In this document: positions 16,342-24,339 of the stretch, piece after piece
Layout of the letters: every line of letters starts with the position of its first letter
Position numbering within the stretch: position 1 is the first letter of the stretch
Assembly (NCBI RefSeq): GCF_000308515.1
Contig: NZ_BAFV01000118.1
Location: 1 to 64,000 of the forward strand
Source of the DNA: Nocardia carnea NBRC 14403
GTDB taxonomy: Bacteria > Actinomycetota > Actinomycetes > Mycobacteriales > Mycobacteriaceae
Length of the DNA stretch: 64,000 nt
Direction of reading: 5' to 3'
The notes under the pieces: model-generated
Told to the model about the DNA's origin: nothing
The model's input: only the letters and a program-made list of their open reading frames with translations
Database searches by the model: none
Made by a program: the position numbers and the translations under genes

Positions 16342-17736
16342 ATGCCCGAGATGATCGGTAAGGGCGCGAACACCGCGCTACGAGGTGGACAGGTGCGGAT
16401 ATCGGCGGCCCCGCCCGGGATCGACCTCACCGTCCTGTGCCTGCGGGAGAACGGAAAGGTCGGTAGCGATGCCGATTTCGTGTTCTACAACCAGCCGGTA
16501 TCTCCCGATTCGGCGGTGCGGTTGGCGGGCGGCGAGATCACGATCGACCTCACGGCGGTTATCGGCGACGCCCACCGGATGGTGGTCGCGGCGTCGGTGG
16601 ACACCGGGACATTCGGTACGATTCCGCTCACCGTGCGGATCACCGAGGCCGGCGCCGGCGACTACGAACTACCCATCACCGGCCTCACCTCGGAGACGAC
16701 GGTGCTGCTCGCCGAGGTCTACCGGCGGGCAGGCGGCTGGAAACTCCGCAATATCGGCCAGGGGTACGCCACCGGATTGGCCGGTCTGGCCACCGATTTC
16801 GGGATCACCGTCGACGACGCACCCACCCCGCCATCAGACACCCCACCGGCACCGACCACATCGACGCTGCCGCCCGCGCAGGGGTATCCGGCACCACCAT
16901 CCGCCGGGCACCACGCACCGGGGTATCCACCACCGGTACCCCCGGCGTACCCGCCGCCGACCGCTCCGGGATATTCACCGCCGAACGCACCCGGGTACCC
17001 GCCGGCGCCCGACGGCCGGCCGGCAGCGGGTAGCCCGCCAGCCGGTTTCGCCGCTCCGCCCGTAGCTTCGGGTTCCGCAGGAATCGGGCACTCTCAATCC
17101 CCACCGCCCGGTGTGAATTTCAGTAAGGGCGCCGTCACGCTCACCAAAGGTGCGGGGCCGGTCTTGCTGGAGAAGGCGCCGCTTGTCCGGCTGCGGGTCG
17201 CGTGGGCCAGCGGCGCCGACTACGAGGCCTACGCCCTGGTCGTGCTGTCCGACGGAAAAGTCGTGCATGTCGCCACATTTCCGGCCGCGGGAATTCCGGC
17301 TGCCCCGCAGTACGGCGATCTGGTGCGCCATCTCGGCGACCGCGGCCGCGGGGATGTGCAGCGTGGTGGCGGCCAGACCGAGGAGATCATCGAGGTGCGG
17401 TTGGCGCCCGAGATCGTCGCGGTGGTGCCGGTGGCGTATTCGGCGATCAACAACGGGACCGGTTCTTTCCACAAATACCGGGTCACGCTCTCGATCGAGA
17501 GCGGCGCGGATTCCGTGAGCATCCCGGCCGACCAGGCGAAGAAGTCCAGCTGGATCTTCACCTGCGTTCCGGGCATCGTCTACAACCGCCCCGAGGGTGT
17601 GCTCATCGAACGCCTCGAGCTGTACAGCCGTCGATTCTCCGAACATCGCCCCGCGGTGACACTGCGGCCCGACGGGCAGGTGGAAGTGCGGATGGACAAG
17701 GGCCCGGTGAACCAGTTCAAAGCCGACCGCACCTGA
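16342..17736 (+). CDS. Two-domain TerD-family (tellurium/stress) protein with Pro-rich linker
   Basis: 464 residues. The N-terminal TerD domain (about 1-155) carries 'KGANTALRGGQVRI' and the Ca-binding type motif 'DADFVFYNQP'. A linker of about 100 residues (160-260) is full of Pro, Gly, Tyr and Ala ('GYPPPVPPAYPPPTAPGY'). A second, more diverged TerD-like domain (about 262-460, 'GVNFSKGAVTLTKGAGPVLL', 'VAWASGADYEAYALVV') follows. TerD proteins bind calcium and serve in stress, tellurite or phage-related complexes; no other ter genes are seen nearby. ATG 16342 with AGAGG just upstream is preferred over GTG 16336. It is soluble, with no signal peptide. Confidence 0.88.
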   Translation: MPEMIGKGANTALRGGQVRISAAPPGIDLTVLCLRENGKVGSDADFVFYNQPVSPDSAVRLAGGEITIDLTAVIGDAHRMVVAASVDTGTFGTIPLTVRITEAGAGDYELPITGLTSETTVLLAEVYRRAGGWKLRNIGQGYATGLAGLATDFGITVDDAPTPPSDTPPAPTTSTLPPAQGYPAPPSAGHHAPGYPPPVPPAYPPPTAPGYSPPNAPGYPPAPDGRPAAGSPPAGFAAPPVASGSAGIGHSQSPPPGVNFSKGAVTLTKGAGPVLLEKAPLVRLRVAWASGADYEAYALVVLSDGKVVHVATFPAAGIPAAPQYGDLVRHLGDRGRGDVQRGGGQTEEIIEVRLAPEIVAVVPVAYSAINNGTGSFHKYRVTLSIESGADSVSIPADQAKKSSWIFTCVPGIVYNRPEGVLIERLELYSRRFSEHRPAVTLRPDGQVEVRMDKGPVNQFKADRT

Positions 17737-17862
17737 CAGTCCCCCGGAGTATGCGTCACGGTCCGACCCCGGCGGGCCCCGAACGCACTCGCCCCACTCT
17801 GCGATCGGGTTCGGCATCGCCCTGCGCGCGGTCCACGGCCGGCCGCGAGAGATAATTGTGCC

Positions 17863-18390
17863 GTGACGAGTTCCGCCGAAAGCCCGGCCTTCACCTATTC
17901 CGAGGTGGGCGCCACCAGCGGTTCGATGCCCGTCGGCTGTCACCACCTGGAGATACGCCGCCCACTCGGCCGCGGACGCGACGATTTCCGGCGTTTCGGG
18001 GATGCTCTCCTGGCCTACCGGATGCAGCGCGGTCTGGGCCTGCTGGCCGATGCACAGACGCCGCGGGCCGAACCAGGGGCGCACATCACGGTCCGGCTCG
18101 GTATCGGACGGTTCGGCGTGCTCGCGCCGTGCCGGGTGGTGTATGTCCTGGACGAGGAGGATCGCCGCGGGTTCGCCTACGGCACGCTACCGGGCCATCC
18201 CGAATCGGGTGAAGAGCTGTTCGCGGTCGAATACGATCACGCGACGGCGACGGTGTACGGGGTGGTCAGAGCCTTCTCGCGGCCCGCGGCCTGGTATACC
18301 CGCGTCGGTGGGCCGGTGGTCCGGGCTACGCAACGCCTGGCCGCCGAGGCATATCTCGTCACCTTGCGCCGGACGCCGGCCTTGCCGTGA
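17863..18390 (+). CDS. DUF1990 family protein
   Basis: 175 residues with the family pattern 'FTYSEVGATSGSMPVGCHHLEIRRPLGRGRDDF' at the N-terminus and 'VYVLDEEDRRGFAYGTLPGHPESGEELFAVE' in the middle. The fold resembles START/Bet v1-like ligand-binding proteins; function unknown. The GTG at 17863 gives the conserved start. It is 126 bases after the TerD gene on the same strand and may be its partner or independent. Confidence 0.85.
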   Translation: MTSSAESPAFTYSEVGATSGSMPVGCHHLEIRRPLGRGRDDFRRFGDALLAYRMQRGLGLLADAQTPRAEPGAHITVRLGIGRFGVLAPCRVVYVLDEEDRRGFAYGTLPGHPESGEELFAVEYDHATATVYGVVRAFSRPAAWYTRVGGPVVRATQRLAAEAYLVTLRRTPALP

Positions 18391-18512
18391 TGCTCACCGC
18401 CCGAACCTCGGCAGCGGACCCGGCGCTCACTGATCGAGATCCACGGCCCGAACCCGTAGGGCCGGCGAACCCGCCTGCCGCCTTTCCGCCCGGATTTGCT
18501 GTCTTCTCAAAT

Positions 18513-18521
18513 ATTGCAATC
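18513..18521. promoter_or_regulatory. ATTGCAAT palindrome upstream of the GntR gene
   Basis: ATTGCAATC lies in an AT-rich island 70 bp before the GntR start. The same nine bases occur at 34265-34273 in the promoter region of the catabolic gene train. This may be an operator shared by both; nine bases are short enough for coincidence. Confidence 0.35.
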
Positions 18522-18590
18522 ATTGATGAACTAGCTGTTTCGCTATAAACTCGCGCATATGGTGCACTTTTCCGGCCGCAAGCGGCTGTC

Positions 18591-19397
18591 GTGACGACCC
18601 CCCGGCGTGGACGGGTCACCCAGCACCGGGTGGCGCAGACGGTGGCGGACGAATTGCGCACGCGCATCCTCAACGGCACCGACGATTACCGGCTGCCCAC
18701 CCAGGATCAGCTGGTACAGGAATTCGGTGTCTCCTATCCCTCGATCCGCGAGGCGATCCGCATTCTCGAAACCGAGGGCCTGGTCACCGTGCGCCGCGGC
18801 AATGTCGGTGGCGCCGAGGTGCACCGGCCCGACGAAACGTCGGCGGCGTACCACCTCGGGCTCGCCCTGCAAGGCGGACGCGTGACCTTGCGTGATCTGG
18901 CGTCCGGGCTGCAGATGCTGGAACCGATGTGTGCGGCCGAATGCGCCCGCCGGGAAGACCGCCTCGAGGTGGTGGTGCCGGTACTCACCGAGAACATCGA
19001 GAAATCGAAGGGGCTGGTGGACGACGGGGTCGCCTTCACGCAGACCGCGCGCGAATTCCACGATCTGGTGGTCTCGTTCACGCCGAACGCGACCGTCCGC
19101 TATGTGGTGAGCAGCCTGGTCGCGCTGTGGTCGGCGCAGGAGGAGGCGTGGGCCGAGGCACTCACCGGTCGCGGCGAGTATCCGTCGCGGGAACAGGCGA
19201 GGGCCGCGGTGCGCACCCATCAGAAGATCGTCGACGATATCGCCTCCGGTCAGGCCTCGGCGGCCGAGCATATGGCGTGCGCGCATCTCGCGGCGACGCA
19301 GGCGCTGCTGCTGGACCGGTTCGACGACGGCATCGTGAACGCGTCCTCGACGATGGCCCAGCAGGCGATCCGCAGCGCCCAGAGCCTCCGCCGCTGA
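18591..19397 (+). CDS. FadR-subfamily GntR transcriptional regulator
   Basis: 268 residues. N-terminal winged HTH (about 8-75, 'LPTQDQLVQEFGVSYPSIREAIRILETEGLVTVRRGNVGGAEV') and an all-helical FCD ligand domain (about 100-240) with helix segments 'LQMLEPMCAAECARRE', 'EFHDLVVSFTPN' and 'RTHQKIVDDIASGQ', which carry the Asp/His metal ligands of the family. GTG 18591 is used; no strong ribosome site is visible. It is convergent with, and one base from, the end of the long minus-strand catabolic train, and is the best local candidate for its regulator. Confidence 0.92.
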   Translation: MTTPRRGRVTQHRVAQTVADELRTRILNGTDDYRLPTQDQLVQEFGVSYPSIREAIRILETEGLVTVRRGNVGGAEVHRPDETSAAYHLGLALQGGRVTLRDLASGLQMLEPMCAAECARREDRLEVVVPVLTENIEKSKGLVDDGVAFTQTAREFHDLVVSFTPNATVRYVVSSLVALWSAQEEAWAEALTGRGEYPSREQARAAVRTHQKIVDDIASGQASAAEHMACAHLAATQALLLDRFDDGIVNASSTMAQQAIRSAQSLRR

Positions 19398-19398
19398 A

Positions 19399-20295
19399 CT
19401 ACAGCCGCGCCGCGCTCGGGATCTCGGTGACGGGTCCCCGTTCGAACGCGCGGATCATCGCGTCCTGGGTGAACGAGGCGATCAACCGGCCGCTGCCGGT
19501 GCTGATCTGGCCACGAATATGCGCGGATCCGGCCCCCACGAAGGTGGCCTCGTGGTGGTAGCGCAACCAGCCGTCCCATTTCACCGGGTCGTGGAAGGTC
19601 ACCGCGATTCCCATCGGCGCCGTCGACAGGGTGTGGTGGGCTTGTGCGGTACCGAATCCGGGATGCGGGCGTAGCGCCGTGGAGATCCCGAGATGTCCGG
19701 TGAAATGCGCGAGTACGGCACGATGCAGATCGTCACGGGACGGAACCTCGTCGTAGCGCAGCCAGGCGTCCACCACCGGCGGGCCGATTTCGTCGGGGTC
19801 GTTGATATCGGCGCAGCCGACGATACGGACCTCACGTCCGGGCAGCGGCAGACTTTCGGCCGGGAGGGCTTCGTCCGGGCCGGGCACCGGTGGTCCGGCG
19901 GGTTCGTCGCGGCGGACGAGGTCGGGCTGCGGCGTGTCCAGCAGCACTGTGCAACTCGTGCGGATCTTCAATTGCTGACGGGCAGTCACGGTGGCGCTCG
20001 CGAAACTACGACCGGCCTTGATCGGGGTGACGGTGAAGTCCAGTGGAATATCGGGGTCGGCAGCAGAAACGAACAGTGCGTGCGCGTTACGCACGGTACG
20101 GCCGGGCAGGGCCTTGGTGGCCGCGACAATGCTCTGCCCGAGGATCTGGCTACCGTCGACCACCCGCCGGGTTCCGCCGTCGCTGTCGCCGAGATAGCGC
20201 GACGGAACCACCGGGTCGGGCCGGATATCGAAGATCTCCAGCATCCGCGCCATCGACGATTCAGGGATACCGCCCGGCGGTTGTGCGGCGTTCAC
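19399..20295 (-). CDS. TesB-like acyl-CoA thioesterase (double hot-dog)
   Basis: 298 residues. N-terminal hot-dog ('SQILGQSIVAATKALPG', 'VRNAHALFVSAADPDIPLDF') and C-terminal hot-dog ending 'LIASFTQDAMIR', the TesB signature carrying the catalytic Gln/Asp. Releases free acid from acyl-CoA. The GTG at 20295 overlaps the DUF427 stop by 4 bases (GTGA), showing translational coupling; the frame is open upstream but not conserved in character. Last gene of the minus-strand catabolic train. Confidence 0.9.
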   Translation of the reverse strand: MNAAQPPGGIPESSMARMLEIFDIRPDPVVPSRYLGDSDGGTRRVVDGSQILGQSIVAATKALPGRTVRNAHALFVSAADPDIPLDFTVTPIKAGRSFASATVTARQQLKIRTSCTVLLDTPQPDLVRRDEPAGPPVPGPDEALPAESLPLPGREVRIVGCADINDPDEIGPPVVDAWLRYDEVPSRDDLHRAVLAHFTGHLGISTALRPHPGFGTAQAHHTLSTAPMGIAVTFHDPVKWDGWLRYHHEATFVGAGSAHIRGQISTGSGRLIASFTQDAMIRAFERGPVTEIPSAARL

Positions 20296-20693
20296 GAGCG
20301 CACCCCGGTGTACCGGCCGGCACCGATCGTCACCTGGACGACGGACTGGTCGAAAGCGATATAGCCGGCCAGGCGCGACACCTGGGAGTGCGGCTGCGGA
20401 TAACACCACGCGATCCAGGGACGGTCGCTGCCCGGCAGGGTCCAGTACGACGCCTCACCTTTGAAGGGGCACACCGTATGCAGTTCGACGGTTTCGAGCA
20501 AGCCCGAGTTCACCGCCTGCGGCGGAAAGTACACCACCAGGCCGTGATCCTGTTCGTCCACCAGCAGGCATTCGTCGCTCACGGCTAGTTGCTGCCCGTC
20601 GAGGGTGGCGGTCATCGTATTGGTACGGGCCAGCAGATCGACCCGGTAATCGGGGCGGTGCTGATACCCGGAAGGTACGGTTTCTTCGCTCAT
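20292..20693 (-). CDS. DUF427 family protein
   Basis: 133 residues with the family core 'ETVELHTVCPFKGEASYWTL' and 'AFDQSVVQV'. Function unknown; DUF427 genes often accompany acyl-CoA or thioester metabolism in actinobacteria. ATG 20693 is five bases after GGAG and is preferred to ATG 20696. Coupled to the thioesterase by a 4-base overlap. Confidence 0.85.
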   Translation of the reverse strand: MSEETVPSGYQHRPDYRVDLLARTNTMTATLDGQQLAVSDECLLVDEQDHGLVVYFPPQAVNSGLLETVELHTVCPFKGEASYWTLPGSDRPWIAWCYPQPHSQVSRLAGYIAFDQSVVQVTIGAGRYTGVRS

Positions 20694-20762
20694 CATTGCT
20701 CCGAATCTCGATCGGACGGGGTCGCCGGAAACGGCTCGACAAGTGGCCGGCGATTCCCGCTT

Positions 20763-21347
20763 TCACTGTCGCACAGGCAAGTACGGTTCGAGATCCGGTT
20801 CGGGCCGGACCCCGAACGACCGCATCGCCATGGCCAGCATGGCGTAGGCACCCACCGTGAAGACGATATCCATCAACTGCTGTTCGTCGAACTCCGCCGC
20901 GAGTGCCTGCCAGGCGGTATCCCCGACCGCACCCGATTCGCGCAGTTCGTCGGCCGCGCGCAGCAGGGCGGCTTCCACCGGGGACCAGCCCGCGGCGTCG
21001 GGACCCTCGGCAATCCGGCGGATCTCTTCCTCGGTCAGTCCTGCATTGCCGCCGAGGACCGCGTGCTGGGCCCATTCGTAGTCGCTGTTCCAGAGGTGGG
21101 CGACCCGCAGGATCAGTAGTTCGCGCTGCCGATCCGACAGTGCGGTGCCGTACAGCAGATGCCCGTTGAACGGCAGGAAGGCCATGGTGAACGCGGGATG
21201 CCGGGCCAGGGTCCCGAGCAGGTTGGTTCCCGATCGGGTATTCGCAGGCGCGGGGCCACCGTGGTGGACCCGGGTGCGGAAGTCGGCGAAGAACGCCCGT
21301 AGTTCCGCCGACCATTCCGCGGGCTTCAGCGGGGGTATGCGCTCCAT
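20763..21347 (-). CDS. Carboxymuconolactone decarboxylase (CMD/AhpD-like) family protein
   Basis: 194 residues, helical, with 'LSDRQRELLILRVAHLWNSDYEWAQHAVLGG', the CMD core. The AhpD redox pair CxxC is absent; the position reads 'EYWxxH-like' (SDYEWAQHA), so this is a CMD-type acid/base or structural protein, not a peroxiredoxin partner. AAGGAG six bases upstream identifies ATG 21347. A 76-bp-period repeat containing small open frames separates it from the TauD gene. Part of the catabolic train; substrate unknown. Confidence 0.88.
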   Translation of the reverse strand: MERIPPLKPAEWSAELRAFFADFRTRVHHGGPAPANTRSGTNLLGTLARHPAFTMAFLPFNGHLLYGTALSDRQRELLILRVAHLWNSDYEWAQHAVLGGNAGLTEEEIRRIAEGPDAAGWSPVEAALLRAADELRESGAVGDTAWQALAAEFDEQQLMDIVFTVGAYAMLAMAMRSFGVRPEPDLEPYLPVRQ

Positions 21348-21372
21348 CTGCAACTCCTTGTCATCCATGTGC

Positions 21373-21492
21373 GTGGTCACGCTCCGCTACCGCCTCCTGG
21401 CCTGACTCGCTCATGCCCTGTCTATTCGGCATGAGCGAGGGCCCTCCGGTGGTCACGCTCCGCTACCGCCTCCAGGCCTGACTCGCTCATGC
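21373..21492. repeat. MIRU-like direct repeat with internal hairpin and mini-ORFs
   Basis: Two 44-bp copies (21373-21416 and 21449-21492) differ at one base (T21398/A21474) and have a 76-bp period. Between them, 21428-21439 is complementary to 21406-21417, giving a 12-bp stem. On the minus strand each copy opens with ATGAGCGAG and encodes MSESG(L/Q)EAVAERDH. The first mini-ORF (21422-21490, 22 codons) overlaps the TauD stop as ATGA; the second (21361-21414, 17 codons) ends just before the ribosome site of the CMD gene. Coupling of neighbouring genes through overlapping start/stop codons is the hallmark of mycobacterial MIRU elements. Whether the peptides are made is unknown. Confidence 0.75.
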
Positions 21493-22314
21493 GATGGGTT
21501 CGGAACCCAGTACGGTCGACCGGGCCATACGACGGGGTTCGGACCGATCGAATTCGCAGGCCCGGTGCACCAGGCCGGTGTTGTCCCACAGCACCATGTC
21601 ACCCACCGACCAGGTGTGGGTGTAGACGCGGTCGGGGGCGGTCGCGCGGTCTTCCAGTTCGTCGAGCAGGTCCCGGCCGCCGGCTGGATCGGCGCCCTCG
21701 ACATGCGCGGCGGTGGCACCGAAAACCAGGGAGCGGCGGCCGGATTCGTGTTGCCAGACCAGCGGGTGCACGCGGGGCGGGCGGCGCTCCCATTCGGCGA
21801 CCTGCTCGGGGGTGGGATCGGGATGGCTCAATCGCTGTACCCGCGCCATTCTGTGGACCACCCGGATATCGGCGAGTTCTTCCTTCTCCCGCTCGCTCAG
21901 TTCGTCGTAGGCGACATAGGTGCTGGCGAACGCGGTTTCCCCGCCGCGGGCGGCGATCACCCGGGCGCTCATGATCGACGTCTTGGCGATCATACGGTCC
22001 AGGCAGCCGTCGATATGCCAGTAGTCGTTGCTCGGGAAGTACGGCGCCAGCGGGTTCGCCGGGTCGAAGCTGATCTCCATCACGTTATTGTTGGAGAACT
22101 GCGGGAAAACAGCGAGCTCACCGAGTTTCGCACCGAATTCCACCTGTGCCGCGTCGGTGGCGTGCAATTCGCGGAATAGCACCACACCGTATTCTTCCAG
22201 CAGTTCCTGGCATATTCCCGGCAGATCGGGGTCGGTGATCAGCCGGGCGGCGTCGACATCGAGAACCTCGACACCGACTTTCTCGCTCAGTTCTCGCGTA
22301 GCCACTGCGGGCAT
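21487..22314 (-). CDS. TauD/TfdA-family Fe(II)/2-oxoglutarate dioxygenase
   Basis: 275 residues. Iron ligands His100 and Asp102 ('YWHIDGC') and His250 ('GLVHRAC'), with a 2-oxoglutarate-binding Arg in 'EPRRMARS' (about 261-265). It would hydroxylate a C-H bond with O2 and 2-oxoglutarate; the substrate is probably a pathway intermediate. GAGGAG six bases upstream fixes ATG 22314. Lies 22 bases after the SnoaL gene. Confidence 0.93.
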   Translation of the reverse strand: MPAVATRELSEKVGVEVLDVDAARLITDPDLPGICQELLEEYGVVLFRELHATDAAQVEFGAKLGELAVFPQFSNNNVMEISFDPANPLAPYFPSNDYWHIDGCLDRMIAKTSIMSARVIAARGGETAFASTYVAYDELSEREKEELADIRVVHRMARVQRLSHPDPTPEQVAEWERRPPRVHPLVWQHESGRRSLVFGATAAHVEGADPAGGRDLLDELEDRATAPDRVYTHTWSVGDMVLWDNTGLVHRACEFDRSEPRRMARSTVLGSEPIA

Positions 22315-22336
22315 GACTGTCTCCTCACTTCCGCGT

Positions 22337-22891
22337 TCAGCACGGGATATTCGGCCGGCGGATATTCCGCAACGGGCGTGCGTACGAAGGATCCTGCGCG
22401 TTGCGCGACGGTGCACCGTTGGCGTGGATATCGGGAACTTCGGCGAACGGTACGGGCATCGTCGGGACCATGCCCGACCATTCGATGACGTTGGTGCGCA
22501 CGGTGATCCGCCAAACCCCGGCACGTCGTTCGAGGCGGTCGAGATAGCGGCCACCGGCGAGCCAGTTGCTGTCGTCGCGGTTACGGGCGGCGAAGAGATA
22601 GTAGGTTTCGGTGTGGGCGGTGTCGCCGTCGATATCGCAGGTGTGATTGAGCAGGTTGTGGTGGGTCGCGTACTGACCACTCTCGTGCATCGCCGACGCC
22701 CAGCCGTAGAGATCTTCCGGACAGCCCACGAAATCACCGGCCGCGATCTCGGCATCCGGGTGGAACGCCGAAAGGAACAGGCTGCGGTCGAACCGGTCCA
22801 TTCCCCGGCTGAACCGGGTCAGGCAATCGAGAATGTCCTGACGGTCCAGCAGAGCAGCGAGCCTGGCCTGCTGTTCGGTAGCGGTGCTCAT
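22337..22891 (-). CDS. SnoaL-like (DUF4440-type) protein
   Basis: 184 residues. Typical opening 'RLAALLDRQDILDCLTRFSRGMDRFDRSLFLSAFHPDAEI', middle 'THHNLLNHTCDIDGDTAHTETYYLF' and 'GGRYLDRLERRAGVWRITVRTNVIEW'. The His-His and Asp pattern resembles the scytalone-dehydratase/SnoaL_4 group of lyases and isomerases found with Rieske-type degradation genes. A C-terminal tail of about 35 residues is Pro/Arg rich. Second of two such genes in the train, flanking an SDR gene. Confidence 0.88.
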   Translation of the reverse strand: MSTATEQQARLAALLDRQDILDCLTRFSRGMDRFDRSLFLSAFHPDAEIAAGDFVGCPEDLYGWASAMHESGQYATHHNLLNHTCDIDGDTAHTETYYLFAARNRDDSNWLAGGRYLDRLERRAGVWRITVRTNVIEWSGMVPTMPVPFAEVPDIHANGAPSRNAQDPSYARPLRNIRRPNIPC

Positions 22892-22923
22892 GATGTCCTC
22901 GAAACATTGTTGGTGCGCAATGG

Positions 22924-23796
22924 TTATGGGATGGGTGACCAGATCGGGGATCCGCGGGTTTCGCGCAGCGAAGGAATCTCACGGCCGTCGATATCGGTGA
23001 TGCCGTAGTCCCGCCCCAGTTCCGCAGTGATGAATGTGCCGCCGGTGCGCTGCATCAGGGCGGGATCCACGGAAAGGGCGGCGATGACGCGGCCGGGGTA
23101 TTCGGGGGAACATCCGTGTGCCGGCGTGGTTGCTGCCTGCCTCGCGAGACCCGGGACGGTCGCGAGATTGCGTTCGGCACGTTCGGTCATGGTCAGGCCC
23201 TGCCACAGCGATACCGAGGCGACGCCGAACGGTTTCAATTCCACCGCCATATCACGGGCCATCCGGTCCACCGCGGATTTGGCGGTACCGAACACCACCC
23301 CGTAGGTGTAGGCGACCCCGGTGTAGCCGGAAATGGCGACGATCAACCCGGATTCGCCCGGAACCATCAGTGCGGCGGCGTGCCGGGCGGCCACGAAATT
23401 CGACCGGACCCCGATATCGACCATTTCCCAGTTCGACAGCGGCTTCTCCCAGAACGGCTGCGGATCGGTCAGATCCTCCGGCAGCGAGAACGCATTGTTG
23501 ACCAGGATGTCGAGGCGCCCCTGCTCGGCGGCCACCCGGTCGAAGAATGCGGCCACCTCGTCGTCGTGGCCGTGGTCGACCCGCACCGCGATCCCCTGCC
23601 CGCCGCGAGTTGTGCAGTCGGCGGCGGTCGCACCGATCGTGCCGGGCAACGCATGCTCGCCGTCGGCGACCGTGCGGCCGGTGACGTACACGGTCGCACC
23701 CTGCTCCGCCAGCGCCAGCGCGATCCCCTTGCCGATACCGCGGCTGGCACCGGTGACCACGGCGACCCGGCCGGACAGTGCACCCATCGACGCCAC
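22924..23796 (-). CDS. Short-chain dehydrogenase/reductase with Phe in place of the catalytic Tyr
   Basis: 290 residues. NAD(P) motif 'TGASRGIGKG', 'NNAF' (NNAG variant) and Ser156 ('AISGYTG') are present, but the YxxxK motif reads 'FGTAK' (Phe169, Lys173); a Tyr lies four residues earlier (Tyr165). The DHRS1-like C-terminal part 'ELKPFGVASVSLWQG' is conserved. Loss of the Tyr hydroxyl would normally abolish SDR catalysis, so the protein may be inactive, use Tyr165, or have another role. The GTG at 23796 directly follows the previous stop; ATG 23787 with AGGTGG upstream is equally likely. Confidence 0.9.
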   Translation of the reverse strand: MASMGALSGRVAVVTGASRGIGKGIALALAEQGATVYVTGRTVADGEHALPGTIGATAADCTTRGGQGIAVRVDHGHDDEVAAFFDRVAAEQGRLDILVNNAFSLPEDLTDPQPFWEKPLSNWEMVDIGVRSNFVAARHAAALMVPGESGLIVAISGYTGVAYTYGVVFGTAKSAVDRMARDMAVELKPFGVASVSLWQGLTMTERAERNLATVPGLARQAATTPAHGCSPEYPGRVIAALSVDPALMQRTGGTFITAELGRDYGITDIDGREIPSLRETRGSPIWSPIP

Positions 23797-24327
23797 CTAT
23801 CCGCCGAAGAATTCTTCGCTGTGGTCACCGTGCGCGCGACCGATGAACCTCTCCTCGCGCAGCGGAGCACCCAGCACGCCCTGCGACCAGTCCGCCGAAC
23901 CCCCCTCGTCCCGGACCCAGTCGTACAGCATGATCCGCTGCGCGATCCGCCACCGGCCGTCGCGGCTTTCGAACCGATCCAGATAGCGGCCGCCGAGTAC
24001 CGAATCACGGTGCTCGGCACCGGTATCGAGACGGTGGTAGGCGATCACCTGTGTCTCGGTGCGCGCGTGCTCGCCGCGCAGGTCGATCGAAGTCTGCCCC
24101 AGTAGATGCTGGGTGGATACGATCGCGGGCGAGCCGGGGATCACCCAGCTCAGGTATTGGTCGAAGGTGCCGCCGAATATCCCGAAATCGACCGTGGCAT
24201 CGGACCAGAACGCATCTTTCACCAGGGTCGCATCGCGGCGGTCCTCGCCCCGCGCGAGCCGGACCAGACAGTCACGGATACGCGCATGGGCGAGGATCGT
24301 CTGCACTTCGGCGGCGACGTCGTTCAC
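23797..24327 (-). CDS. SnoaL-like (DUF4440-type) protein
   Basis: 176 residues, paralogous in pattern to the gene at 22337: 'ARIRDCLVRLARGEDRRDATLVKDAFWSDATVDFG', 'THLL'-type middle and 'LGGRYLDRFESRDGRWRIAQRIMLYDW'. Probable lyase/isomerase or accessory protein of the pathway. GTG 24327 lies 12 bases after the aldehyde dehydrogenase stop, so the genes are co-transcribed; the downstream SDR starts immediately after its stop. Confidence 0.88.
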   Translation of the reverse strand: MNDVAAEVQTILAHARIRDCLVRLARGEDRRDATLVKDAFWSDATVDFGIFGGTFDQYLSWVIPGSPAIVSTQHLLGQTSIDLRGEHARTETQVIAYHRLDTGAEHRDSVLGGRYLDRFESRDGRWRIAQRIMLYDWVRDEGGSADWSQGVLGAPLREERFIGRAHGDHSEEFFGG

Positions 24328-24339
24328 CTCGCCACGCCC

